Source: Streptomyces sp. B21-105
Lineage (GTDB): Bacteria; Actinomycetota; Actinomycetes; Streptomycetales; Streptomycetaceae
Direction of reading: 5' to 3'
Assembly (NCBI RefSeq): GCF_036898465.1
Contig: NZ_JARUMJ010000001.1
Coordinates: 5,394,001-5,458,000 of the forward strand
Length of the DNA: 64,000 nucleotides
Position 1 is the first letter of the stretch. Each line of letters opens with the position of its first letter. Below, one piece after another: positions 33,726 to 41,034 of this stretch. Below the pieces are notes generated by a model, which saw nothing but the letters and a program-made list of their open reading frames with translations, did no database searches and had not been told where the DNA came from. The translations under genes and the position numbers were made by a program.

Positions 33726-33953
33726 ATGGCGCGAACAGTCATCGACGTGGACGACGAAATGCTCGCCGAGGCGGCCGAGATCTTCGGGACGACGACCAAG
33801 GTCGCGACGGTCAACGCCGCTCTGGAGGATGCGGTCAACCGCAGGAAGCGGGCGTCCTTCCTGGGCTGGCTGGCGGAGGGCGGCCTGCCTGATCTGACCG
33901 GTCCGGTCAGTGCCTCGGGCAAGCCGCACGGGGCCGCCGGGACCGCGGACTGA
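33726..33953 (+). CDS. VapB-type antitoxin without adjacent toxin
   Basis: A 75-residue protein starting MARTVIDVDDEMLAEAAEIF, the ribbon-helix-helix N-terminus of the VapB (DUF2191) antitoxin family, with TTKVATVNAALEDAVNRRKR completing the fold. The C-terminal FLGWLAEGGLPDL region is where VapB grips a VapC PIN toxin. No VapC follows: the next gene is on the opposite strand 16 bases away. The ATG at 33726 has GGGGAGG 6 bases upstream. It is either a solitary regulator or the relic of a lost toxin-antitoxin pair. Confidence 0.82.
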   Translation: MARTVIDVDDEMLAEAAEIFGTTTKVATVNAALEDAVNRRKRASFLGWLAEGGLPDLTGPVSASGKPHGAAGTAD

Positions 33954-33968
33954 GCGAGGCTGTCCGGC

Positions 33969-34364
33969 TCAGCCTTCCGTGGGGTCCTCGCCTGTTTCGC
34001 GGCGCTTGAGTTCGTCCTCACGGCGGCGCAGGTCGGCTTCCCAGTCCTTGAGGAGCTTCTCGTCCTTCTTGTTCTCGTCCTTCAGGGACTTGAGGAACTC
34101 GGGGTTGTCGTCCGGCGCGACGAACTCCGTGCGGTGGTTGCGGTGCCACTGCGACGGCGTGGAGCCGCCCGCCGGCGCGTGCCGCGTCTTTCCGGCGACC
34201 AGCCAGGCGATCGGGCCCACGAGCACCTCGCCGAAGAGCAGGATGATGATGACCCAGACCACCTTGGGCAGCCCGCGCACCTCCTCCTCGGGGGTGTTCA
34301 GGCAGTCGATGAAGGCGTAGATCCACAGCGCCAGGACCAGCAGGAACGGCAGATACCTGAGCAT
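33969..34364 (-). CDS. PLDc_N-domain membrane protein
   Basis: A 131-residue protein with two membrane helices (about 3-22 and 36-58) forming the phospholipase-D-nuclease N-terminal (PLDc_N) domain: YAFIDCLNTPEEEVRGLPKV and VVWVIIILLFGEVLVGPIAW. It is followed by a charged cytoplasmic tail rich in Lys/Glu/Asp, probably helical. There is no HKD catalytic motif, so it is not itself a phospholipase. It is divergent from mqnL with 87 bases between starts. Function unknown; the family is common in actinobacteria. Confidence 0.85.
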   Translation of the reverse strand: MLRYLPFLLVLALWIYAFIDCLNTPEEEVRGLPKVVWVIIILLFGEVLVGPIAWLVAGKTRHAPAGGSTPSQWHRNHRTEFVAPDDNPEFLKSLKDENKKDEKLLKDWEADLRRREDELKRRETGEDPTEG

Positions 34365-34438
34365 GGTGGCGGGTTCTCCCGGAAGACGGCGGCAGGGCGC
34401 GGGCGGCCCCGGTGACGGGGTCAGGGTAGCGGGTGGCC

Positions 34439-34444
34439 GATACT
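34439..34444 (+). promoter_or_regulatory. -10-like hexamer, near-leaderless mqnL start
   Basis: GATACT ends 8 bases before the mqnL ATG (34452), predicting transcription start at or one base before the start codon. No ribosome site is visible between them. Confidence 0.45.
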
Positions 34445-34451
34445 GGGACAC

Positions 34452-35909
34452 ATGGCTTATGACGATCTTCGTTCCCTGCTCAGGGCACTGGAACGCGAAG
34501 GCGACCTCAAGCGCGTCAAGGCCGAGGTCGATCCGTATCTGGAGGTCGGGGAGATCGTCGACCGGGTCCAGAAGTCCGGCGGCCCCGCGTTGCTCTTCGA
34601 GAACGTGAAGGGCTCCAGCATGCCCCTCGCGATGAACGTGTTCGGCACCGACCGGCGGCTGCTGAAGGCCCTCGGGCTGAAGTCGTACGCGGAGATCAGC
34701 GACAAGATCGGCGGGCTGCTGCGCCCCGAGCTGCCGCAGGGCTTCGTGGGTGTGCGCGAGGCCTTCGGGAAGCTCGGCGCGATGACGCACGTGCCGCCGA
34801 AGAAGGTGAAGCCGCAGGACGCGCCCGTCCAGGAGGTCGTCCTGTACGGCGACGAGGTCGACCTCGACGCGCTGCCCGCGCTCTTCACCTGGCCGCAGGA
34901 CGGCGGCTCCTTCTTCAATTTGGGCCTCACCCACACCAAGGACCCCGAGAGCGGCATCCGCAACCTCGGCCTGTACCGCCTCCAACGCCACGACAAGCGC
35001 ACGATCGGCATGCACTGGCAGATCCACAAGGACAGCCGCAACCACTACCAGGTCGCCGCCCGCAAGGGCGAGAAGCTGCCCGTCGCGATCGCCTTCGGCT
35101 GCCCGCCCGCCGTGACGTACGCCTCCACCGCCCCGCTCCCCGGTGACATCGACGAGTACCTGTTCGCCGGGTTCATCGCCGGCAAGCGGATCGAGATGGT
35201 CGACTGCAAGACGGTGCCGCTGCAGGTGCCGGCGCAGGCGGAGGTCGTCATCGAGGGCTGGCTGGAACCCGGCGAGATGCTGCCGGAAGGCCCCTTCGGC
35301 GACCACACCGGCTTCTACACCCCGCAGGAGCCGTTCCCCGCCCTGAAGATCGACTGCGTGACGATGCGGAAGCGGCCGCTGCTCCAGTCGATCGTGGTCG
35401 GTCGGCCGCCGACCGAGGACGGGCCCCTCGGCCGGGCCACGGAACGCTTCTTCCTGCCCCTCCTCAAGATCATCGTCCCGGACATCGTGGACTACCACCT
35501 GCCCGAGGCCGGCGGCTTCCACAACTGCGCGATCGTCTCGATCGACAAGAAGTACCCCAAGCACGCGCAGAAGGTCATGCACGCGGTCTGGGGCGCGCAC
35601 ATGATGTCGCTGACCAAGCTGATCGTGGTCGTCGACGCCGACTGCGACGTCCACGACCTGCACGAGGTCGCCTGGCGGGCGCTCGGCAACACCGACTACG
35701 CCCGCGACCTGTCGATCGTCGAAGGCCCCGTCGACCATCTCGACCACGCCTCCTACCAGCAGTTCTGGGGCGGCAAGGCGGGCATCGACGCGACGCGCAA
35801 ATGGCCCGAGGAGGGGTACACGCGCGACGGCGGCTGGCCCGAGATGGTCCTGTCCGACCCGGAGACGGCGGCCAAGGTCGACCGCCGCTGGAAGGAGTAC
35901 GGGCTTTGA
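34452..35909 (+). CDS. mqnL: Menaquinone biosynthesis UbiD-type decarboxylase
   Basis: A 485-residue prenylated-FMN decarboxylase of the UbiD family. Blocks seen are LRALEREGDLKRV (9-21), ALLFENVKG, NLGLYRLQRHDKRTIGMHWQ, KLPVAIAFGCPPAVTYASTA, IEGWLEPGEMLPEGPFGDHT and RFFLPLLKIIVPDIVDYHLP. With the prenyltransferase and UbiX-type genes that follow it matches the mqnL-mqnP-mqnM set, which processes dihydroxy-naphthoate intermediates late in the futalosine pathway. The ATG lacks a ribosome site and is probably leaderless. An IS605-type element starts immediately after the stop codon, separating it from mqnP. Confidence 0.92.
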   Translation: MAYDDLRSLLRALEREGDLKRVKAEVDPYLEVGEIVDRVQKSGGPALLFENVKGSSMPLAMNVFGTDRRLLKALGLKSYAEISDKIGGLLRPELPQGFVGVREAFGKLGAMTHVPPKKVKPQDAPVQEVVLYGDEVDLDALPALFTWPQDGGSFFNLGLTHTKDPESGIRNLGLYRLQRHDKRTIGMHWQIHKDSRNHYQVAARKGEKLPVAIAFGCPPAVTYASTAPLPGDIDEYLFAGFIAGKRIEMVDCKTVPLQVPAQAEVVIEGWLEPGEMLPEGPFGDHTGFYTPQEPFPALKIDCVTMRKRPLLQSIVVGRPPTEDGPLGRATERFFLPLLKIIVPDIVDYHLPEAGGFHNCAIVSIDKKYPKHAQKVMHAVWGAHMMSLTKLIVVVDADCDVHDLHEVAWRALGNTDYARDLSIVEGPVDHLDHASYQQFWGGKAGIDATRKWPEEGYTRDGGWPEMVLSDPETAAKVDRRWKEYGL

Positions 35910-35922
35910 CATCCTCCCCGTC

Positions 35923-37167
35923 CTAAAGGACGGGGATTCCTGGCTCACGTTGGCTGGGGATCAGCGATCCGCCAGCTCTTACACGATCAACACCAGCCGG
36001 GTCGAGACCAGCCCGGACCAGCATCACGCGTGCGGAGTTCTTGTCCCTGGGGGATACGACTCCGCACGCGGTGCAGGTGTAGGTACGTTCCGAAAGAGGA
36101 AGTGCGTGCTTGGTTCTCGCTCCGCACGACGCGCGGTCCATGGTGGTGTGCGCGGGATGCACGAGGCGGATGTCCCGCCCGTGCTTGCGGCCCATCTCGA
36201 TCAGGGCCGTCTTCGTGGCGCCGATCGCCGCGTCAGCGGCCTTGCGGGCCATGGTGGTCTTCGCGAGGAACTTCGGGCGGAAGTCCTCGACGGCGATGGC
36301 GTCGTGGTCGAGGACCACGCGCTTGGCCCACTTGCGGGCGGTGTCCTGCCGCTGCCGGGCCGCCTTCTTGTGCACCTTCGCGGCCTGCGGCCGGGCTTGC
36401 CGGTAGCCCTTGGAGGCGGCCTGTCCCCTGGCGGGGCGGCGGCGGGCCATCATCCGCTGGTAGCAGGCGCGGCGCTGCGCCGACTTCTTGCCGTGCCCGG
36501 CGTGGGGAAGATCGTGGGCGTCGGATGTGGTGGTGGCGGTCTCCTTGACGCCCCAGTCCACGCCGAGCACTCGCCCCGTCTCCGGGAGCGGCTGCGCCTG
36601 GGTGGCGACGACGAACGAGGCGTACCAGTGGCCGAGGCTGTCCTGGTACACGCGAACGCTCGACGGCGCGGACGGCAGGTCGCGGGACCACACCACCGCC
36701 AGCACGATCCCGCCCGCGACGTGCAGGCGGCCGTCCTTCAACCGGAAGCCACGGGCGGTGTAGTTCAGCGTGGGCAGCGCGTCCCGCTTGCGCTTGATGC
36801 GGGGCATCCCGGCACGCTGCCGGACCGGAAGCTTCGCCTTGATGTCCTTGAGCGCCTTGGCACGGGACTTGGCGAAGTCGCGGATGGTCTGCTGCTGCGG
36901 CACCGACGCGCCCTCACGCAGCCAGGCCATCACGCCCCGAGCCTCGGTCAGCATCCTGTCGAGCTGCGCCGGGCCGCACGTCGTCTTCTCGGCGGCATCC
37001 CGGTTCGCGGCGTGGACCTTGCGGGACATGGCCACGCACTCGTTCCACACCCACCGGCAGCGCGCCCACTCGGCCGACAAGCTGGCGCGGGCGGTCGACG
37101 ACACGCGGAGCCGGTAGGTGTACCGGGCGCACCCCGTACCCTCCGCGCCTTCCTGTCGTGCCGTCAT
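35923..37167 (-). CDS. tnpB: TnpB, RNA-guided nuclease of IS605 family
   Basis: A 414-residue TnpB (OrfB). The N-terminal HTH-like domain (FAKSRAKALKDIKAKL) precedes the beta-barrel (FRLKDGRLHVAG). RuvC-like motifs are GVDWGVKET (D204), IAVEDF (E294) and PRDKNSARVML (D375). The zinc ribbon reads DRASCGARTKHALP then TCTACG; relatives usually have CxxC at the first half (DCxxCGART), so R345 stands where a zinc-ligand Cys is expected. A guide RNA would be encoded over the 3' end towards 35910, where the hairpin lies. TAGAAT (37179-37174) ends 7 bases before the ATG, predicting a leaderless message. Confidence 0.9.
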   Translation of the reverse strand: MTARQEGAEGTGCARYTYRLRVSSTARASLSAEWARCRWVWNECVAMSRKVHAANRDAAEKTTCGPAQLDRMLTEARGVMAWLREGASVPQQQTIRDFAKSRAKALKDIKAKLPVRQRAGMPRIKRKRDALPTLNYTARGFRLKDGRLHVAGGIVLAVVWSRDLPSAPSSVRVYQDSLGHWYASFVVATQAQPLPETGRVLGVDWGVKETATTTSDAHDLPHAGHGKKSAQRRACYQRMMARRRPARGQAASKGYRQARPQAAKVHKKAARQRQDTARKWAKRVVLDHDAIAVEDFRPKFLAKTTMARKAADAAIGATKTALIEMGRKHGRDIRLVHPAHTTMDRASCGARTKHALPLSERTYTCTACGVVSPRDKNSARVMLVRAGLDPAGVDRVRAGGSLIPSQREPGIPVL

Positions 37168-37195
37168 GACACCATTCTACCACTACAGTTGGGGT

Positions 37196-37357
37196 ATGAA
37201 TCATGAAGAAGTGCGCATCACGCTCCGCCTGCCCGCGGACCTTCACGCGTGGCTCGTCGTCGTCGCCAAGCGCGACCGGCGGTCCCTCAACTCCGAGATC
37301 GTTCACCGGCTGGAGGTCGGGTGCGACAACGCCCCGGCAGACGACCAATCACCCTGA
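37196..37357 (+). CDS. Arc-like ribbon-helix-helix protein within the IS
   Basis: A 53-residue protein, MNHEEVRITLRLPADLHAWL followed by VVVAKRDRRSLNSEIVHRLE. This is the Arc/MetJ-type ribbon-helix-helix fold: a short beta strand (VRITLRLP), then two helices with the NSEI turn. It is divergent from tnpB with 28 bases between start codons, so it probably represses the shared promoter region. TACAGT (37184-37189) ends 7 bases before its ATG, suggesting a leaderless start. Such small RHH genes accompany tnpB in many streptomycete IS605 elements, in my recollection. Confidence 0.8.
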   Translation: MNHEEVRITLRLPADLHAWLVVVAKRDRRSLNSEIVHRLEVGCDNAPADDQSP

Positions 37358-37459
37358 CGGCGATTGCTCTATCCCGTGCCCCGCTACGCGGGAGCTTCGA
37401 TTCCTCCCCGGCCTGGAGGACTCTGCTGAGAAGGCCGGGGCATCCTCGAAGGAGGCTCG

Positions 37460-38365
37460 GTGACCTCCGCTTCCGCGGCGCTCCCGCAGCAGCCGGGGCG
37501 CACCAAGGCCTTCCTGCGCCTGGTGATGATCGAGCACTCGGTCTTCGCGCTGCCCTTCGCCTACATCGCCGCGCTGACGGCGATGTACGAGCTGGACGCC
37601 AACATCCACTGGGGCAGGCTGCTGCTGGTCACCGTGTGCATGGTGGGCCTGCGCACCTTCGCCATGGCGGTCAACCGGATCATCGACCGAGAGATCGACG
37701 CCCGTAACCCGCGCACGGCGCAGCGCGAGCTGGTGACGGGTGCGATGTCGGTGAAGCACGCCTGGACCGGCGCGCTGATCGCCGTCGCCGTGTTCCTCGG
37801 CTCGGCGGCCATGCTCAACCCGCTCTGCCTGGCGCTCGCCCCCATCGCGGTCGTCCCGATGGTCGTCTACCCCTACGGCAAGCGTTTCACGAACTTCCCG
37901 CAGGCCATCCTGGGTCTGGCGCAGGCGATGGGGCCGATCGGCGGCTGGCTGGCGATCACCGGCGAGTGGTCCTGGGACGCGGTGATCCTGGGCCTCGCCG
38001 TCGGCGTCTGGATCGGCGGCTTCGACCTGATCTACGCCTGCCAGGACGTCGAGACCGACCGGGAGACCGGCGTCATGTCGGTCCCGGCCCGCTTCGGCAT
38101 CCCGGCGGCGGTCAAGGGGGCGCGCGTCTGTCACGCCGCGACGACCGCGCTGCTCGTCTGGTACGCGGTGGCGACCGGCGCGGGCGCGTTCTTCTGGCTG
38201 GGGCTGCTGATCGTCGCGGGCGCGTTCGTGTACGAGCACACCATCGTCCGCCCGCACGACCTGTCCCGCCTGAACAGGGCGTTCTTCTCGACGAACGGGT
38301 TCATCGGCATCAGCTTGTTCGTCTGTGCGCTCGCCGACCTGATGGTGCGTGGGCTCACGGTGTAG
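37460..38365 (+). CDS. mqnP: Menaquinone biosynthesis prenyltransferase (UbiA type)
   Basis: A 301-residue UbiA-superfamily membrane prenyltransferase. The two Asp-rich Mg-diphosphate motifs are NRIIDREIDARNPRT (first) and YACQDVETDRETG (second). Eight to nine hydrophobic helices are seen, including FALPFAYIAALTAMY at the N-terminus. It attaches the polyprenyl chain in the futalosine menaquinone pathway. GTG at 37460 has GAAGGAGG upstream, just inside the boundary of the IS element, so the ribosome site survived insertion. Its promoter may now lie in or before the IS. Confidence 0.92.
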   Translation: MTSASAALPQQPGRTKAFLRLVMIEHSVFALPFAYIAALTAMYELDANIHWGRLLLVTVCMVGLRTFAMAVNRIIDREIDARNPRTAQRELVTGAMSVKHAWTGALIAVAVFLGSAAMLNPLCLALAPIAVVPMVVYPYGKRFTNFPQAILGLAQAMGPIGGWLAITGEWSWDAVILGLAVGVWIGGFDLIYACQDVETDRETGVMSVPARFGIPAAVKGARVCHAATTALLVWYAVATGAGAFFWLGLLIVAGAFVYEHTIVRPHDLSRLNRAFFSTNGFIGISLFVCALADLMVRGLTV

Positions 38366-38395
38366 TCCGGTCCTGAAGACCTCAGCGCCCACCGG

Positions 38396-38401
38396 TACGC
38401 T
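38396..38401 (+). promoter_or_regulatory. -10-like hexamer for leaderless mqnM
   Basis: TACGCT ends 7 bases before the GTG at 38408, predicting transcription from the G of the start codon. It would make mqnM independent of read-through from mqnL-mqnP. Confidence 0.45.
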
Positions 38402-38407
38402 CGAGGT

Positions 38408-39094
38408 GTGAACGCAGGAGAAACGCAGCGCGTGCCTTGGATCGTGGGGGTGTCCGGGGCGTCCGGTACGCCCTATGCCGCTGCTGTGCTGCGTGCGCTG
38501 CTCGCCGGGGGCGAGAACGTGGACCTGGTGGTCAGCCGGGCCTCGCGGCTCACCCTGCTCGACGAGACCGGGATCTCCTTCCGGGACGCGCACTGGCGTG
38601 ACGACCTGCGGGAATGGCTCGCGCGCGGGGCCGACGGCAAGCCGGGCGCGTTCGACGTGGACGTCAGCGGCGACCGGGTACGGCACTGGAGTGCGGGGGA
38701 TCTCGCCGCCGGACCGTCCTCCGGGTCGTATCCCGTCAAGGGGATGCTGATCGTGCCCGCGTCGACGGCCTGCGTCGCCGGCGTCGCCCTCGGCCTGTCG
38801 AAGGACCTGCTCCAGCGGGCCGCGAGCGTCACGCTCAAGGAGCGGCGGCCCCTCGTCGTGGCCGTGCGCGAGACCCCGCTGAACGGGCAGACGCTGCGGC
38901 AGCTGGTCGCGCTGGACGACGCCGGCGCGAGCGTCGTGCCCGCCTCACCCGCCTTCTACGCGGGGGCCACCCACATCCAGGACCTGGTCGACTTCGTCGC
39001 CGGGCGCGTACTCGACGCGGCGGGGGTCGCGCACGGGCTCTATCGCCGGTGGGACGGCGATCTGGGCGGCGCGGCCGGAACCCGGGCCCCCTGA
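38408..39094 (+). CDS. mqnM: UbiX-type flavin prenyltransferase
   Basis: A 228-residue homo-oligomeric flavoprotein-fold enzyme that prenylates FMN to make the cofactor of the UbiD-type decarboxylase MqnL. Motifs are IVGVSGASGTPYAAAVLRAL (near 13), the SGSYPVKGMLIVPASTACVA loop, KERRPLVVAVRETPL and PAFYAGATHIQDLVDFVAGR. There is a family-typical insertion of about 25 residues around 75-100. GTG start at 38408; the adjacent GAGG is too close to act as a ribosome site, so leaderless translation is likely. 42 bases after mqnP. Confidence 0.93.
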   Translation: MNAGETQRVPWIVGVSGASGTPYAAAVLRALLAGGENVDLVVSRASRLTLLDETGISFRDAHWRDDLREWLARGADGKPGAFDVDVSGDRVRHWSAGDLAAGPSSGSYPVKGMLIVPASTACVAGVALGLSKDLLQRAASVTLKERRPLVVAVRETPLNGQTLRQLVALDDAGASVVPASPAFYAGATHIQDLVDFVAGRVLDAAGVAHGLYRRWDGDLGGAAGTRAP

Positions 39095-39161
39095 GCGCCA
39101 TCTGAGCAAGTCGCAGTACCTCTCATCTTTCAGGAATCTTGATCGGAAGGCTTCGATTCGC

Positions 39162-39617
39162 ATGGACGCGGTGGACAGGCAGCTCATCCAGGCCCTCCGG
39201 GAGAACGGCCGGGCCTCGTACGCGGAGCTGGGACGCCTCGTCGGCCTCTCGGGACCCAGTGTCACCGACCGCATCAACCGGCTGGAGGCGGCCGGCGTCA
39301 TCACCGGCTACCGGGCCACGGTGAACTCCGCCCAGCTCGGCCTCGGCGTCATCGCCCTCATCGGCATCTCCCTGTCCGACGCGGCCGACCACGAGGACGT
39401 GGCGGCCCGGCTCAAGGACCTCAGCGAGATCGAGGACTGCTGGTTCATCGCCGGCGACGACTCGTTCATGCTCAAGGTGCGGGCCACGGACGTCGACGGT
39501 CTGGAGAAGATCATCCGCCGGCTCAGCGGGACCAAGGGCGTGTCCCGGACCCGTACCACCATCGTGCTCTCGACGAAGTGGGAGAACCGCGTCGGGGAGC
39601 TGCCGGAAGAGGTGTAG
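39162..39617 (+). CDS. Lrp/AsnC family transcriptional regulator
   Basis: A 151-residue feast/famine regulator. N-terminal HTH: DAVDRQLIQALRENGRASYA and SGPSVTDRINRLEAAGVITG. C-terminal RAM effector domain: ALIGISLSDAADHEDVAARL and CWFIAGDDSFMLKVRATDVD. The ATG has GGAAGG about 15 bases upstream with a better-spaced purine run missing. It sits between mqnM and mqnE and may sense an amino acid or pathway metabolite. A regulatory link to menaquinone synthesis is suggested by position only. Confidence 0.92.
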   Translation: MDAVDRQLIQALRENGRASYAELGRLVGLSGPSVTDRINRLEAAGVITGYRATVNSAQLGLGVIALIGISLSDAADHEDVAARLKDLSEIEDCWFIAGDDSFMLKVRATDVDGLEKIIRRLSGTKGVSRTRTTIVLSTKWENRVGELPEEV

Positions 39618-39670
39618 GGGCGAAGACGTACGGTGGGTCGGGCCGGCAGGGAGCCGGGCCGCCGGGAAGT

Positions 39671-39720
39671 CGTCGGCAGTGGTCGGCAGTGGTCGGTAGT
39701 CGTGGGTAGGTCGTCGGTGA
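39671..39720 (+). repeat. Degenerate 10-bp repeats in the mqnE leader
   Basis: Five consecutive 10-base units (cgtcggcagt, ggtcggcagt, ggtcggtagt, cgtgggtagg, tcgtcggtga) end 11 bases before the mqnE ATG. The run is purine- and GT-rich and could structure the leader. Confidence 0.7.
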
Positions 39721-39731
39721 AAGGTGTGGGC

Positions 39732-40895
39732 ATGGACGTCGGGCTCAAGCGCGAGCTGGAGGAGAAGGTCAGGGCCGGTGAGCGGCTGACCCGTGAGGAC
39801 GGCGTCGCGCTGTACGAGTCGGACGACCTGGCGTGGCTGGGCGGCCTGGCGCACGAGGTGCGGACCCGCAAGAACGGCGACGTCGTGCACTTCAACGTCA
39901 ACCGCCACCTCAACATGACCAACGTGTGCACGGCCTCCTGCGCCTACTGCTCCTTCCAGCGCAAGCCGGGCGAGAAGGACGCGTACACGATGCGCATCGA
40001 GGAGGCGGTGAAGCTCGCCAAGGCGATGGAGGGCGAGAACCTCACCGAGCTGCACATCGTCAACGGCCTGCACCCGAACCTGCCGTGGCGTTACTACCCG
40101 CGCTCGCTGCGCGAGTTGAAGGCCGCCCTGCCGAACGTCTCGCTGAAGGCGTTCACGGCGACGGAGATCCACCACTTCGAGACGATCAGCGGGCTCACGG
40201 CCTCGGAGATCCTGGACGAGCTGATCGACGCGGGGCTGGAGTCGCTGACCGGCGGCGGCGCGGAGATCTTCGACTGGGAGGTCCGGCAGCACATCGTCGA
40301 CCACCGCACCCACTGGGAGGACTGGTCGCGCATCCACCGCCTCGCGCACGAGAAGGGTCTGAAGACCCCGTGCACGATGCTGTACGGCCACATCGAGGAG
40401 CCCCGCCACCGCGTCGACCACGTCCTGCGGCTGCGCGAGCTGCAGGACGAGACGAACGGCTTCCAGGTCTTCATCCCGCTGCGCTACCAGCACGACTTCG
40501 TGGACATGAAGGACGGCAAGGTCCGCAACCGGCTCCAGGCCCGTACGACGATGGCGACGGGCGCGGAGGCGCTGAAGACGTTCGCGGTCTCGCGGCTGCT
40601 CTTCGACAACGTCCCGCACGTGAAGGTCTTCTGGGTGATGCACGGCGTCCAGACCGCGCAGCTGGCGCTCCAGCACGGCGCGGACGACATGGACGGCTCG
40701 GTCGTCGAGTACAAGATCACCCACGACGCCGACAACTACGGCACGCCGAACAAGCTGACCCGCGACGACCTGCTGGACCTCATCCGGGACGCCGGGTTCC
40801 GCCCCGTGGAGCGCAACACCCGCTACGAGATCATCCGCGAGTACGACGGCCCCGACCCGGCACTGCGCGAGTCGCCGCAGCCGATGCGGGTGTGA
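39732..40895 (+). CDS. mqnE: Aminofutalosine synthase, radical SAM
   Basis: A 387-residue radical-SAM enzyme joining SAM-derived adenosine to 3-enolpyruvyl-oxybenzoate to give 6-amino-6-deoxyfutalosine, the second step of the futalosine pathway. The [4Fe-4S] cluster motif is CTASCAYCSF. Also seen: HFNVNRHLNMTNVC, TELHIVNGLHPNLPW, SLTGGGAEIFDWEVR and HGVQTAQLALQHGADDMDGS. The ATG at 39732 is preferred (AAAGG 8 bases upstream) over an extended frame that would translate the repeat leader. It is a paralogue of mqnC in the same window. Confidence 0.95.
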   Translation: MDVGLKRELEEKVRAGERLTREDGVALYESDDLAWLGGLAHEVRTRKNGDVVHFNVNRHLNMTNVCTASCAYCSFQRKPGEKDAYTMRIEEAVKLAKAMEGENLTELHIVNGLHPNLPWRYYPRSLRELKAALPNVSLKAFTATEIHHFETISGLTASEILDELIDAGLESLTGGGAEIFDWEVRQHIVDHRTHWEDWSRIHRLAHEKGLKTPCTMLYGHIEEPRHRVDHVLRLRELQDETNGFQVFIPLRYQHDFVDMKDGKVRNRLQARTTMATGAEALKTFAVSRLLFDNVPHVKVFWVMHGVQTAQLALQHGADDMDGSVVEYKITHDADNYGTPNKLTRDDLLDLIRDAGFRPVERNTRYEIIREYDGPDPALRESPQPMRV

Positions 40896-41003
40896 TGCCG
40901 GCGGTGTGATGCCGGCGGTGCGAGCCCGGCGGCGGATCGGGAGCCGGGGGCCGGTGGGCCGGGGGCTGGTCCAGGATCCGAGAACGGCGGCGCGGCTCCT
41001 GTC

Positions 41004-41034
41004 GTAAGGGTTACGATTCGATCGTGACCCTTAC
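41004..41034. promoter_or_regulatory. Inverted repeat spanning -10 and start codon of a GNAT gene
   Basis: GTAAGGGT (41004-41011) and ACCCTTAC (41027-41034) are perfectly complementary with 15 bases between. The gap contains TACGAT (41012-41017), which ends 7 bases before the GTG at 41024. Binding there would block both RNA polymerase and the leaderless start. Confidence 0.55.

Larger units (their letters stand above)
35911..37446. mobile_element. IS200/IS605-type element between mqnL and mqnP
   Basis: About 1.54 kb carrying tnpB (minus strand) and a divergent small RHH gene, without tnpA. Both ends carry hairpins: ccccgtcc-taaa-ggacgggg (35916-35935) beside the mqnL stop, and 9-base arms (37406-37414, 37432-37440) plus a smaller CCCGC/GCGGG hairpin (37380-37392) at the other end. 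The sequence CATCCTC occurs at both junctions (35910-35916 and 37441-37447). Boundaries are approximate. It can only move if a TnpA is supplied elsewhere. Confidence 0.75.
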
